Below, piece by piece: positions 53,262 to 61,578 of a DNA stretch of 64,000 bases. The DNA is taken from the NCBI GenBank assembly GCA_964472015.1, contig CAYYIP010000006.1:1-64000 (forward strand), written 5' to 3'. A model generated the notes under the pieces. It did not search any database, was not told the DNA's origin, and saw nothing but the letters and a program-made list of their open reading frames with translations. The translations under genes and the position numbers were made by a program. Positions within the stretch are counted from its first letter, which is position 1, and each line of letters opens with the position of its first letter. The DNA is from JAAYTD01 sp964472015 (GTDB lineage: Bacteria > Bacteroidota > Ignavibacteria > Kapaibacteriales > UBA2268).

Positions 53262-54128
53262 ATGAAAATAGTAATTTTTGATAATTTTGATAAACCAGAA
53301 GCTTGTGAATATGCAGAAAAAGTTACTCATTATTTACTAGCAAAGAAAGTAGAGTGTTTTATAAAAAAAAATTTATATGATAAATTTGTAAATAAAATTA
53401 ATTCAAAGTATTTGATATTAATTAACGATGAAACAATAATAGAACAGGCAGATTTTATAGTAACATTTGGTGGTGATGGAACAATTCTAGGCGCTGTAAA
53501 AAAATATATAGATTATACTTATATACCTATTATGGGGATTAATGTTGGACGATTAGGATTTTTAGCAGAATTTTCTGTTAATAAATTATATGAAGCTATT
53601 GATAATTTATTAAGTGGTAAATTTAAAATAATAAATAGAGAATTAATAGAAACAAAATATAATGGTAATTTAATAAATGCACTAAATGATTTTGTAATAG
53701 AAAAAAAAGATTTATCTAAAATGATAACTCTTAAAGCTTATTATAATAAACAATTTATTGGTGATTATAGAGCTGATGGATTAATAATTACAACGTCTAC
53801 AGGTTCTACTGCTTATTCTTTGTCTTGTGGTGGTCCTTTGATATATCCAAGTGCAAATGTTTTTTGTGTTACTCCTATTTGTCCACATTCTTTAACTTTG
53901 AGACCACTTATATTACCATATAAAAAAAATATAAAAATAAAGGTTTTTTCTACTACCGGGGAAGCTATTATGACTGCAGATGGGCAGTCATTGCAAATTT
54001 TAAAATCTGGTGATATACTAGAATTTTATTTATCTAAAAAGAAAGTAAGAATTATTGTGCCTACAAATAGTACATATTTTGAAGTTATTCGTAATAAATT
54101 TTTATGGGCAGAATATCCTTTTAATTAA
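53262..54128 (+). CDS. nadK: NAD kinase
   Basis: 288 residues. GGDGTILG (70-77) holds the catalytic Asp72; NVGRLGFLAEF, TSTGSTAYSLSCGGPL, and the C-terminal PICPHSLTLRPLI follow in the expected order. Phosphorylates NAD to NADP with ATP or polyphosphate. Likely one transcript with gpsA. Followed by a well-formed terminator. Confidence 0.97.
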   Translation: MKIVIFDNFDKPEACEYAEKVTHYLLAKKVECFIKKNLYDKFVNKINSKYLILINDETIIEQADFIVTFGGDGTILGAVKKYIDYTYIPIMGINVGRLGFLAEFSVNKLYEAIDNLLSGKFKIINRELIETKYNGNLINALNDFVIEKKDLSKMITLKAYYNKQFIGDYRADGLIITTSTGSTAYSLSCGGPLIYPSANVFCVTPICPHSLTLRPLILPYKKNIKIKVFSTTGEAIMTADGQSLQILKSGDILEFYLSKKKVRIIVPTNSTYFEVIRNKFLWAEYPFN

Positions 54129-54194
54129 AAATTATAAAATATATTTTTATTTGCATTGATTTATGAAAAAATAAATATATGTTTTAAAAGTTTT

Positions 54195-54226
54195 AAGAGA
54201 CAATACAATATGTGTTGTCTTTTTTA
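54195..54226 (+). terminator. Intrinsic terminator after nadK
   Basis: 12-bp stem 54195-54206 with 54212-54223 including two G-U pairs (core GACAA/TTGTC), a 5-nt loop and T-run. Confidence 0.8.
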
Positions 54227-54289
54227 AATTAATTAATTTTTATTTATTTTTTAGTTGAATATAATATATATTTAATTAATCTTTTTTGT

Positions 54290-54297
54290 TATTTTTG
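54290..54297 (+). promoter_or_regulatory. TAnnTTTG promoter box of prmA
   Basis: TATTTTTG inside TTTTGTTATTTTTGTAAAA, nearly identical to the string upstream of the ROK gene. It lies 17 bp before the ATG, giving a leader of about ten nucleotides. Confidence 0.45.
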
Positions 54298-54313
54298 TAA
54301 AAAATTAACAGAA

Positions 54314-55177
54314 ATGGAAAAACAAATGAAAAATAATAAAAAATATATTAATGTTACTCTAAATATACTTGAGGAGGACTTTGAATTTGCATACGGTGTT
54401 TTGATTGATTTTGATTTTATTGGAATTGAAGAAAGATTGGATAATATAATTGTTTCTTTTGATAAAGATAAATGGAATTCTAGTATAAAAAATGACTTAA
54501 TTATAAAATTAAAATCAATTTTACCATATGTAGAAATATCAAAAGAAGAACTTATTGAAGATAGAAATTGGATTGAAGAATGGGAAAAAAATATAAAACC
54601 TATTAGAATTAGTGATAGTATTTATATTACTCCTGAATGGCGAAAAGATGAAATTGATGTTAAATTTAAAATAATTATAAATCCTAAAATGTCTTTTGGA
54701 ACGGGACAACATGCAACGACTAGATTAATGGCAAAATTTATAGAAGATATATGTAAACCAGGACAAATATGGATTGATGCAGGAACTGGTACAGGAATAC
54801 TTGCTATACTAGCAGCTAAATTAGGTGCAAAAAAAATATATGCTTTTGATAATGATGAATGGTCTTATGAAAATGCGAAAGAGAATGCAATATTAAATTC
54901 TGTAATAGATAAAATTGAAATAAAATTAAGTAATATTTATGAATATGAATTTCCAAAGTCTGATGTAATTGTTGCAAATATGTTTTTTAATTTGATAGTT
55001 GCATCTTTACAAAAATTTTATGATTCTTTATTTGAAAGTAAGGGTATATTATTAGTTTCTGGTATATTAGTATATGATAGAGATGAGGTTATTAAAAGAT
55101 CGGAGAATATAGGTTTTAAATTAGTTACTGAGCTTCGTGAAGATGAATGGTGTGGTTTTTTATTTAAAATTTGTTAA
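54314..55177 (+). CDS. prmA: Ribosomal protein L11 methyltransferase
   Basis: 287 residues. NWIEEWEKNIKPIRI, then NPKMSFGTGQHATTRLMA, the SAM motif DAGTGTGILAILAAKLGAKK (about 155-174), VVANMFFNLI in the NPPY position, and a C-terminal ILVYDRDEVI match PrmA. It trimethylates lysines and the N-terminus of L11. The N-terminal L11-recognition domain is present. Two close ATGs (54314 and 54326) are possible starts. A large secreted protease follows only 32 bp downstream of the stop. Confidence 0.95.
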   Translation: MEKQMKNNKKYINVTLNILEEDFEFAYGVLIDFDFIGIEERLDNIIVSFDKDKWNSSIKNDLIIKLKSILPYVEISKEELIEDRNWIEEWEKNIKPIRISDSIYITPEWRKDEIDVKFKIIINPKMSFGTGQHATTRLMAKFIEDICKPGQIWIDAGTGTGILAILAAKLGAKKIYAFDNDEWSYENAKENAILNSVIDKIEIKLSNIYEYEFPKSDVIVANMFFNLIVASLQKFYDSLFESKGILLVSGILVYDRDEVIKRSENIGFKLVTELREDEWCGFLFKIC

Positions 55178-55209
55178 ATAAGTTTAAATAAGTATTGTTT
55201 TATAATTTA

Positions 55210-58200
55210 ATGAAAAAGAAGATGTTCAAAAATATAAATAATTTTTTAATTTTTAATTTTTATTTTATAAATTTATTACTGTTATTATTTATATCATATA
55301 ATGATATATCTTATAGTGCAGTTGGTGAATTACCAGCAAGATTAGTTGCACCTTCAAGAATTACAAATCTATATAAAGACACGATTTATTCAGTGAATGT
55401 TTTGTCTGGAGTTGCTATTATTAGAGTTAAAAATAATAGTGAATTATTAAAAAATAAAATTATTGATATTGTTGACGAATTTAGTTTAAAAAATTCTATT
55501 AATTCTATTAATATAGAAAATAATGATTTTAAAATTATTACTACTTTACTTTCGCCTTCTAATGCTGTTAGTAACCAAAAAGATCGTATGAATAAATTAA
55601 CTCAAGACCAGGTTAATAAAATAAAAGATATTGAGAAAATATTATTTCGTACTATGATTATAGAGTTTGATTCTTTAATAAACGTATTACATTTTTGTAA
55701 ATATATAAAAAACAAGTATGATTATATTGAAGTTGCAGAGCCTTATTATATTCCTAAATTAATGATGTATCCTAATGATCCAAAAATTAATGATCAAGAA
55801 ATGTTAAGTCGTATAGATATTTTTAATGCTTGGGATATTTCTGAAGGTTCAGAAGATATTTTAATTGGGATAAGTGATTGTGGGGTTAATTGGCAACATG
55901 AAGATTTATCAGATGGAATAGCAATTAATGAATCAGAGATACCTAATGATGGTATTGATAATGATAATAATGGTTATATTGATGATTATTATGGATATAA
56001 TTTTACTTGGGCATATGATGCTTCTAGTTATGATGATGTTTCGTCTTCTGGACAACATGGAACGGAAGTTTCAGGAATTGTTGGTGCACGAGTTAATAAT
56101 TTTATAGGAATTGCAGGTGTTTCTAATAGGTGTAAAATAGTACCTTTAAAGACTTCTACTAAGAATAATTATAATGATGTTATTTATGGTTATCAATCTA
56201 TGATTTATGCTGCTATACGTGGGTGTAAAGTCTTAAACTGTAGTTGGGGAATTCCAGTATTTTATTCTATTGTTAATCAAACTGTTGTGGATTATGCCAC
56301 TGTATGTGATGTTGCTATTGTTGCAGCAGGCGGGAATGTAGGTTCAAATGGTGCAGGGAATTATTCTTCTTTTTATCCTGCGGGCTATTTTGGTGTTTTA
56401 GGAGTTGGAAGTGTTGATAAAGAGGACATTGCAGGTAATATAGTTTATGGTGTTCCTGTTCGTATATTAGCACCGTCTAATGGTAATTGGACTATTAGCG
56501 GTAGTAATTCTTATAAACGAGTTATTAGTGGTTCATCTTTTGCTACTCCTGTTGTTTCTGGAGTTGTAGGGCTATTGAAAGCTTTTAACCCAGAATTAAA
56601 TTCAAAAGAAGTATTGGAAATTGTAAGACAAAATGCTGATAAAATAAATGATAATGGGAAAAATGATTATGATTCAGCGTTTATTCCGTTACGGGTAAAT
56701 GCACATAAAGCATTGTTAAATTATGAAACTGAAAATTTTTCAATTATTCTTGTTGATAATTTCTTTACTGATATAAATACTGGAGAAATTACTAATAGAG
56801 TAGATGAAGTAGATACATTAGAATTAAATATAATTTTAGAAAATATTTTAAATGATGCTTTTGATGTACAATTAAATTTTGTACAAATATTTTGTATGAA
56901 TTCAAATGCATATACATTTATAGAACCAACTTTAAGTATTGGGAATATAAAAAAAGGTGAAAGAATTAAATATAAGACTAAGGTAATTGTAAATAATCCA
57001 TATAGTGATGAGGCTATTTTTAAAGTTTATATTTCTGGGAAAAATAAAAATAATCTTTTATATGAAGATGCTTTTAAGATGAGATTAGCAACAAATAATA
57101 GTGTTACTACATTTCGTAATGATATGATGGTTATTTCTGCTGGGGATGCAGGTTCTATTGGATATTCAACTCCAACAAGTTTAGAAAGTTTTGGTGAAGG
57201 TTTCCTTAATAAAAAGTTAGGTAATTTTATTTATGAAGGTGGAATTGTAGCAGTATCAAATTTACAAAAGGCGGTTTCTGTTAATCTAGATGCTGATCAA
57301 AAACTATATGATAGAAATAGTTTTTCTATTTCCAAAAAGTTGGTTGGTGATGCTTATAATTATAATATTAATATAGTTAGAGATGATAAAGCTATTAAAG
57401 ATAATAAAATAGGAATAGAAGTAAAAACAAAATATATATTGCCAGATGATAGTTCTACAGCACTAAAAGTTATTATCGATGCTAAAAATATAAGTGGTAC
57501 AAATTTAACTGATTTTTCTATTGGACATTATTATGATTGGGATGTTGGAAAATCTAATGCAAGAAATATTGTAGAATATTGTGAAGAATGTATTCCTTTT
57601 GATATAAATAAAGATTATGCAGCTGTTGAAATTGTTTATGATGATGATTCAACTGCATATGTTGGTTCTCTGGTATATTATCCTATTGAAGATATTGGTG
57701 GTATGACTGATTATTTTGTTTTACCGCAAGCAGCTGGAATAGATAATGCTACTGTAAATATAATAGATAAGAATGAACAAATAAAAGCATTAACTTATGG
57801 TCATAATTTACAAGTTGGTAATATTACAGATGTTTCTTATATTGTAGGACTGTATTTTCTTGATAAAGTAAAACCTGATGAAACTAGAAGATGCATAATT
57901 TGTACTGCAGTTGAAGATACAAAGGAAAAATTAATGAAATCATTGGCTAAATGTTCTAAAAAGGATTATGGAAGAATTATAGAGAAAGAATATAAAGGGG
58001 AAGAAGATTATATAAATTTATATCAAAAAAGTAAACATATATATTTTGATTTAAAAAATAAAAGTAGTATGAATTTTGAAATTTATAATAATATTGGTAT
58101 TAAAATATTTGATGCAAAAAATGTGTTAAAAAGTGGAAATGTAAATATGGAGAATTTTATTTCTGGATTATATTTCTTTAGATTTTATGATAATAAAGAT

Positions 58201-58233
58201 GCATTTGTCAAAACTATTTTTTATGTTAATTAA
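55210..58233 (+). CDS. Secreted S8 subtilisin-like protease with C-terminal T9SS-type sorting domain
   Basis: 1007 residues from ATG 55210 (an in-frame TTG at 55195 is less likely). Signal peptide about 1-40 and a propeptide to about 180. The catalytic triad is intact: Asp223 (IGISDCGVN), His283 (SGQHGTEVSG), Ser443 (ISGSSFATPVVSG), with oxyanion Asn in AAGGN. Between Asp and His lies a calcium-binding-like DGIDNDNNGYIDD. A large domain of unknown fold (about 520-930) follows. The final ~65 residues (NFEIYNNIGIKIFDA, FISGLYFFRFYD) have the strand pattern of type A sorting tails that direct export by the type IX system. Substrate unknown. Confidence 0.88.
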   Translation: MKKKMFKNINNFLIFNFYFINLLLLLFISYNDISYSAVGELPARLVAPSRITNLYKDTIYSVNVLSGVAIIRVKNNSELLKNKIIDIVDEFSLKNSINSINIENNDFKIITTLLSPSNAVSNQKDRMNKLTQDQVNKIKDIEKILFRTMIIEFDSLINVLHFCKYIKNKYDYIEVAEPYYIPKLMMYPNDPKINDQEMLSRIDIFNAWDISEGSEDILIGISDCGVNWQHEDLSDGIAINESEIPNDGIDNDNNGYIDDYYGYNFTWAYDASSYDDVSSSGQHGTEVSGIVGARVNNFIGIAGVSNRCKIVPLKTSTKNNYNDVIYGYQSMIYAAIRGCKVLNCSWGIPVFYSIVNQTVVDYATVCDVAIVAAGGNVGSNGAGNYSSFYPAGYFGVLGVGSVDKEDIAGNIVYGVPVRILAPSNGNWTISGSNSYKRVISGSSFATPVVSGVVGLLKAFNPELNSKEVLEIVRQNADKINDNGKNDYDSAFIPLRVNAHKALLNYETENFSIILVDNFFTDINTGEITNRVDEVDTLELNIILENILNDAFDVQLNFVQIFCMNSNAYTFIEPTLSIGNIKKGERIKYKTKVIVNNPYSDEAIFKVYISGKNKNNLLYEDAFKMRLATNNSVTTFRNDMMVISAGDAGSIGYSTPTSLESFGEGFLNKKLGNFIYEGGIVAVSNLQKAVSVNLDADQKLYDRNSFSISKKLVGDAYNYNINIVRDDKAIKDNKIGIEVKTKYILPDDSSTALKVIIDAKNISGTNLTDFSIGHYYDWDVGKSNARNIVEYCEECIPFDINKDYAAVEIVYDDDSTAYVGSLVYYPIEDIGGMTDYFVLPQAAGIDNATVNIIDKNEQIKALTYGHNLQVGNITDVSYIVGLYFLDKVKPDETRRCIICTAVEDTKEKLMKSLAKCSKKDYGRIIEKEYKGEEDYINLYQKSKHIYFDLKNKSSMNFEIYNNIGIKIFDAKNVLKSGNVNMENFISGLYFFRFYDNKDAFVKTIFYVN

Positions 58234-58244
58234 TTGATATAATA

Positions 58245-58853
58245 ATGATTAAGATATCTACAACGTTTGTAATAGAAGCTGAAAATTTTTTAGAAAAAGG
58301 AGATTTAGAATCTTCAATACAAATTTGTAAGTTGGGATTAAAATTATATCCTAATTATCCAACTGCAATATCTATATTGGCTAAATCATATTATTTAAAT
58401 AGAGAATATAAACTTTCAAAGTATATTATTAATAAAGCTAAGTTAAGATACCCTAAAAACTTAGTTATAATTAATATGAGTAATTGGATTGAAGAACAAT
58501 TAATGTTAAATAGTTATAGTTCAAATAATATGATTGAAGAATTAAAAATAAATAATTCAAATATTGTTGAAACGGATGAATTATTATTATTATCAAAAAG
58601 TTTGGAAAATGCTAAAATTACTCCTATTATTGAAGATATTGAAATGATAGAGGAAATAAGAACGGAAGAAATTGTTTTGGCAAATGAAACTATGGCAAAA
58701 ATATTGACTAAACAAGAAGAATATCAAAAGGCAATTGAGATTTATAATATATTAATACAAAAACAAAAAAAACCAGAAAAAATATATTATTTTCAAAAAC
58801 AAATTGATAATATTAATGAACTAATAAAGAAAAGTAAATTAATGGAAGATTAA
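58245..58853 (+). CDS. TPR-like protein of unknown function
   Basis: 202 residues, mostly helical. Two tetratricopeptide-like units at the N-terminus (about 5-70; AENFLEKGDLESSIQICKLGL, ILAKSYYLNREYKLS) and one at the C-terminus (155-185; LTKQEEYQKAIEIYNILI), with an acidic region between. No signal peptide, so cytoplasmic; probably a protein-interaction adaptor. The start is 12 bp after the protease stop, so the two are likely one operon. Not assigned to a named family. Confidence 0.8.
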   Translation: MIKISTTFVIEAENFLEKGDLESSIQICKLGLKLYPNYPTAISILAKSYYLNREYKLSKYIINKAKLRYPKNLVIINMSNWIEEQLMLNSYSSNNMIEELKINNSNIVETDELLLLSKSLENAKITPIIEDIEMIEEIRTEEIVLANETMAKILTKQEEYQKAIEIYNILIQKQKKPEKIYYFQKQIDNINELIKKSKLMED

Positions 58854-58918
58854 TAACAATCATAATTTATTTTTTACGAAAAAGTATATTGAAATTTATT
58901 TAATACAAGAATATAAAA

Positions 58919-59779
58919 ATGATCGATAAAATTGCTGCAGTTGTTGTTACTCATAATCGTTTAGAACTGTTGAAGAAAGTTATAAATGCTTTACGAGAAC
59001 AAACTCATAAAATAGATAAAATAATTATTGTTAACAATTCAAGTACAGATGGTACAAAAGAATGGTTAGAGTTGCAACATGATTTAGAAGTTATAACTCA
59101 AAGTAACTTAGGGAGTTCTGGTGGACAATATACTGGTTCATTTTTTGCTTATCAATCTGGATATGATTGGGTTTGGCAAATGGATGATGATGTTGTTGCT
59201 GATAAGTATTGTTTAGAAAATTTATTGAAATACGCAAAACCTGATTTTGTAGTAGTCCCAAAGCGTATTGCTTCTAATGGAGAAGTATTTTATAATGATA
59301 CAAAAGAATTAAATATGACAAATCCTTTTAAAAGTATTTGGAAAAGTATAGTTTCTAAAGATGATTTTGAAAATAAAGATGTTATTTATGCTGAGGGTAT
59401 AACATATGAAGGTCCTTTATTTCATAAATCTGTTTTTACTAGAGTTGGATTTGCTGAACGAAAATTTTTTATTATTGGAGACGATACAGAATATGCTATT
59501 AGATTAAAAAAGAATTCTATTAAAACAGCAATTATTAACGATGCTATTTTTTATAGACAATTACCAGTTTCTGAGAATGGTCATAAATTTGATTGGAAAA
59601 CATATCATATTATAAAAAATCTTATAGCTATTGATGTTTTGCATGGTTCTTTTTCTGTTAGAATTTTAAGACCATTTGGTTATACAATAAAATGGTTAAC
59701 TCGTTGTAAATCTTTTAAAGATATAAAAGTTGTAATATCTGCACTAAAAGATACTTATTTTTATAAAAGTGAAAAATAA
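58919..59779 (+). CDS. Glycosyltransferase family 2 (galactofuranosyl/rhamnosyl-transferase-like)
   Basis: 286 residues. GT-A fold: VVVTHNRLELLKKVI, IIIVNNSSTDGTKEWL, SNLGSSGGQYTGS, the metal-binding run WQMDDDVVAD near 88-97, and EGPLFHKSVFTRVG. These match the GlfT/WbbL subgroup. Hydrophilic, acting at the inner face of the membrane. Acceptor is not known. It is 65 bp after the TPR gene on the same strand. Confidence 0.88.
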   Translation: MIDKIAAVVVTHNRLELLKKVINALREQTHKIDKIIIVNNSSTDGTKEWLELQHDLEVITQSNLGSSGGQYTGSFFAYQSGYDWVWQMDDDVVADKYCLENLLKYAKPDFVVVPKRIASNGEVFYNDTKELNMTNPFKSIWKSIVSKDDFENKDVIYAEGITYEGPLFHKSVFTRVGFAERKFFIIGDDTEYAIRLKKNSIKTAIINDAIFYRQLPVSENGHKFDWKTYHIIKNLIAIDVLHGSFSVRILRPFGYTIKWLTRCKSFKDIKVVISALKDTYFYKSEK

Positions 59780-59839
59780 ATTAAATTTTTTATATAAAAA
59801 ATTTTAACTTAACTTATATTATATTATTTTATTTTAATA

Positions 59840-60187
59840 ATGGAAATGAATAGTTTACAAAATTACAGGTTGCTTATTAGTACATTTGTTTATTTAGAAA
59901 CAATCAATGTATTATTTAATTATATTATTAGTAATACTACTAATAATAGTTCTAAATTTAAAATTATAAAAGCTGTTAATAAACAAAATATAGAGGAAGA
60001 TGACTTTGATGATGATTTTGAAGATGATTTTGATGAATTAGATGAGAATGAAGACTTCGATTTTAATGATGAGCTAAATGAAGAAGACTTTGACTTTGAC
60101 GAATGTTTTTTTGAATTGACAGATGAAGATGTGCTAACAGATGATTTTACAACAGACTTTGATGATGATTTTGAAGATGATGATTAA
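59840..60187 (+). CDS. Short protein with a highly acidic, phenylalanine-studded tail
   Basis: 115 residues and no recognised family. Residues 10-30 are hydrophobic; 31-50 are polar and mildly basic (KFKIIKAVNK). Residues 52-115 hold 26 Asp, 13 Glu and 12 Phe out of 64 by hand count, with DFDDDFEDD-type repeats near 55-62 and 106-114. Such tails may bind basic proteins or calcium, or be disordered. The second ATG at 59846 is an alternative start. Codon use (GAT, TTT) follows the genome. Followed by a clear terminator; likely the last gene of the block starting at prmA or its own unit. Real translation is inferred from the intact frame and flanking signals. Confidence 0.7.
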   Translation: MEMNSLQNYRLLISTFVYLETINVLFNYIISNTTNNSSKFKIIKAVNKQNIEEDDFDDDFEDDFDELDENEDFDFNDELNEEDFDFDECFFELTDEDVLTDDFTTDFDDDFEDDD

Positions 60188-60230
60188 TAATATACTAAGT
60201 TATAATATATTTTTATTTATACAAGAATAT

Positions 60231-60264
60231 AAGCCAGTTTTTGAAATAAAAAACTGGTTTTTTT
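60231..60264 (+). terminator. Intrinsic terminator after the acidic-protein gene
   Basis: AAGCCAGTTTTT (60231-60242) pairs with AAAAACTGGTTT (60248-60259) with one G-U, 5-nt loop, T-run following. Confidence 0.85.
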
Positions 60265-60394
60265 AATATAATATTTTAATATGATATAATAGAAAATTAT
60301 ATCAAAATGTGATAAAAAAAATTTTAAAACAATTTCTTTTTTTATTATATTGCATTAATATATAATATTAAAATAAAAGGATTATTTAAATATA

Positions 60395-61501
60395 ATGAGA
60401 GATGAAAGCAATAAAAATTTAAAAAATGATAAAGTGTTAAATCGTAGAGAGTTTATTAAATTTTTAGGTGTTATTCAATTAGGTACATTAGGAATATATT
60501 CTCAAGAATTATTTTCACAAGATAAATATGATTTTAATTTAAATAATACTAATTTTATTCCACAAAATAATGAAAATTTACAAATAATTAATCCGTCTTG
60601 TTTAAAATCAGGAGATAGTGTTGCCTTTACAGCACCTGCTAGTCCGGTTTCTAAATGGCAAATTAATAAGTATATTAATTATTTTAAATCTAAAGGTTGT
60701 AATGTTATTGTTTGTGATTCTATTTTAAATCAAAAAAATGAACATAGATATTTATCCGGTAGTGATAAAGAACGTGCTGATGAATTAAATAATTTATTTA
60801 ATTCTAAGAAAGTGAAAGCTATTATTTGTGGACGAGGTGGTTATGGTGTAATGCGTATTTTAGATTTGTTAGATTATGATGCTTTGAGGAAATATCCCAA
60901 GATTGTTATGGGATATAGTGATATAACAGCTCTTTTGCTAGCAATTTATAGAAGGAGTGGAATTGTTACTTATCATGGTCCAGTTGGTTCTAGTAATTTA
61001 ACAAATGAACATCAAGATAATATGAATAAAGTACTATTTTCTAATAAAAATGTAAAATATTCGATTCCTGATATGAAAACTATTTATAAGGGTGAGGCTA
61101 GTGGAATTTTGCAAGGTGGCAATTTAACTTTAATTACCTCTACTATGGGAACAAATTATGGAATTGATAATAAAAGTGCTTTATTATTTATTGAAGATGT
61201 TTCTATTCTTGTACATGAATTTGATAGAATGTTGAATCAACTTTTACTTTCAAATAAATTGAAAAATTGCAAAGGAATTATTTTTGGTAAAATGAAAGGA
61301 TTAAATAAACGAGGAAATTTTTTCCCTAATAAGACATATACAATGTTAGAGATTATGACAGAAATAACAAGTAATTTGAATGTGCCTGTTGTTTATGATG
61401 TTCCTTTTGGACATATACAATCTTCAATTATTTTACCTATAGGATTAGATGCTTATTTAAATACAGAAAAAAAATATATTGAATTTTCAAAAAAAATATA
61501 G
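60395..61501 (+). CDS. LD-carboxypeptidase (peptidase S66, MccF/LdcA family) with twin-arginine signal
   Basis: 368 residues. The N-terminus NRREFIKFLGVIQLG has an RR pair at 17-18 followed by a hydrophobic stretch, like a Tat signal. The S66 domain starts with SGDSVAFTAPASPV; GRGGYGVMRILDLLD and the nucleophile Ser175 in GYSDITALLLA follow, then FIEDV with the acidic partner and GHIQSSIILPIG with the His. It trims L,D-peptide bonds of muropeptides in cell-wall recycling, or has a MccF-like immunity role. Periplasmic placement favours cell-wall work. Separated from upstream genes by a terminator. Confidence 0.9.
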   Translation: MRDESNKNLKNDKVLNRREFIKFLGVIQLGTLGIYSQELFSQDKYDFNLNNTNFIPQNNENLQIINPSCLKSGDSVAFTAPASPVSKWQINKYINYFKSKGCNVIVCDSILNQKNEHRYLSGSDKERADELNNLFNSKKVKAIICGRGGYGVMRILDLLDYDALRKYPKIVMGYSDITALLLAIYRRSGIVTYHGPVGSSNLTNEHQDNMNKVLFSNKNVKYSIPDMKTIYKGEASGILQGGNLTLITSTMGTNYGIDNKSALLFIEDVSILVHEFDRMLNQLLLSNKLKNCKGIIFGKMKGLNKRGNFFPNKTYTMLEIMTEITSNLNVPVVYDVPFGHIQSSIILPIGLDAYLNTEKKYIEFSKKI

Positions 61502-61578
61502 TATACTTATAAAAATTATTTATATAAATAGTTAAATCATAAATTTTTAGAAAAAATATTAATTCATTTATTAAAATT

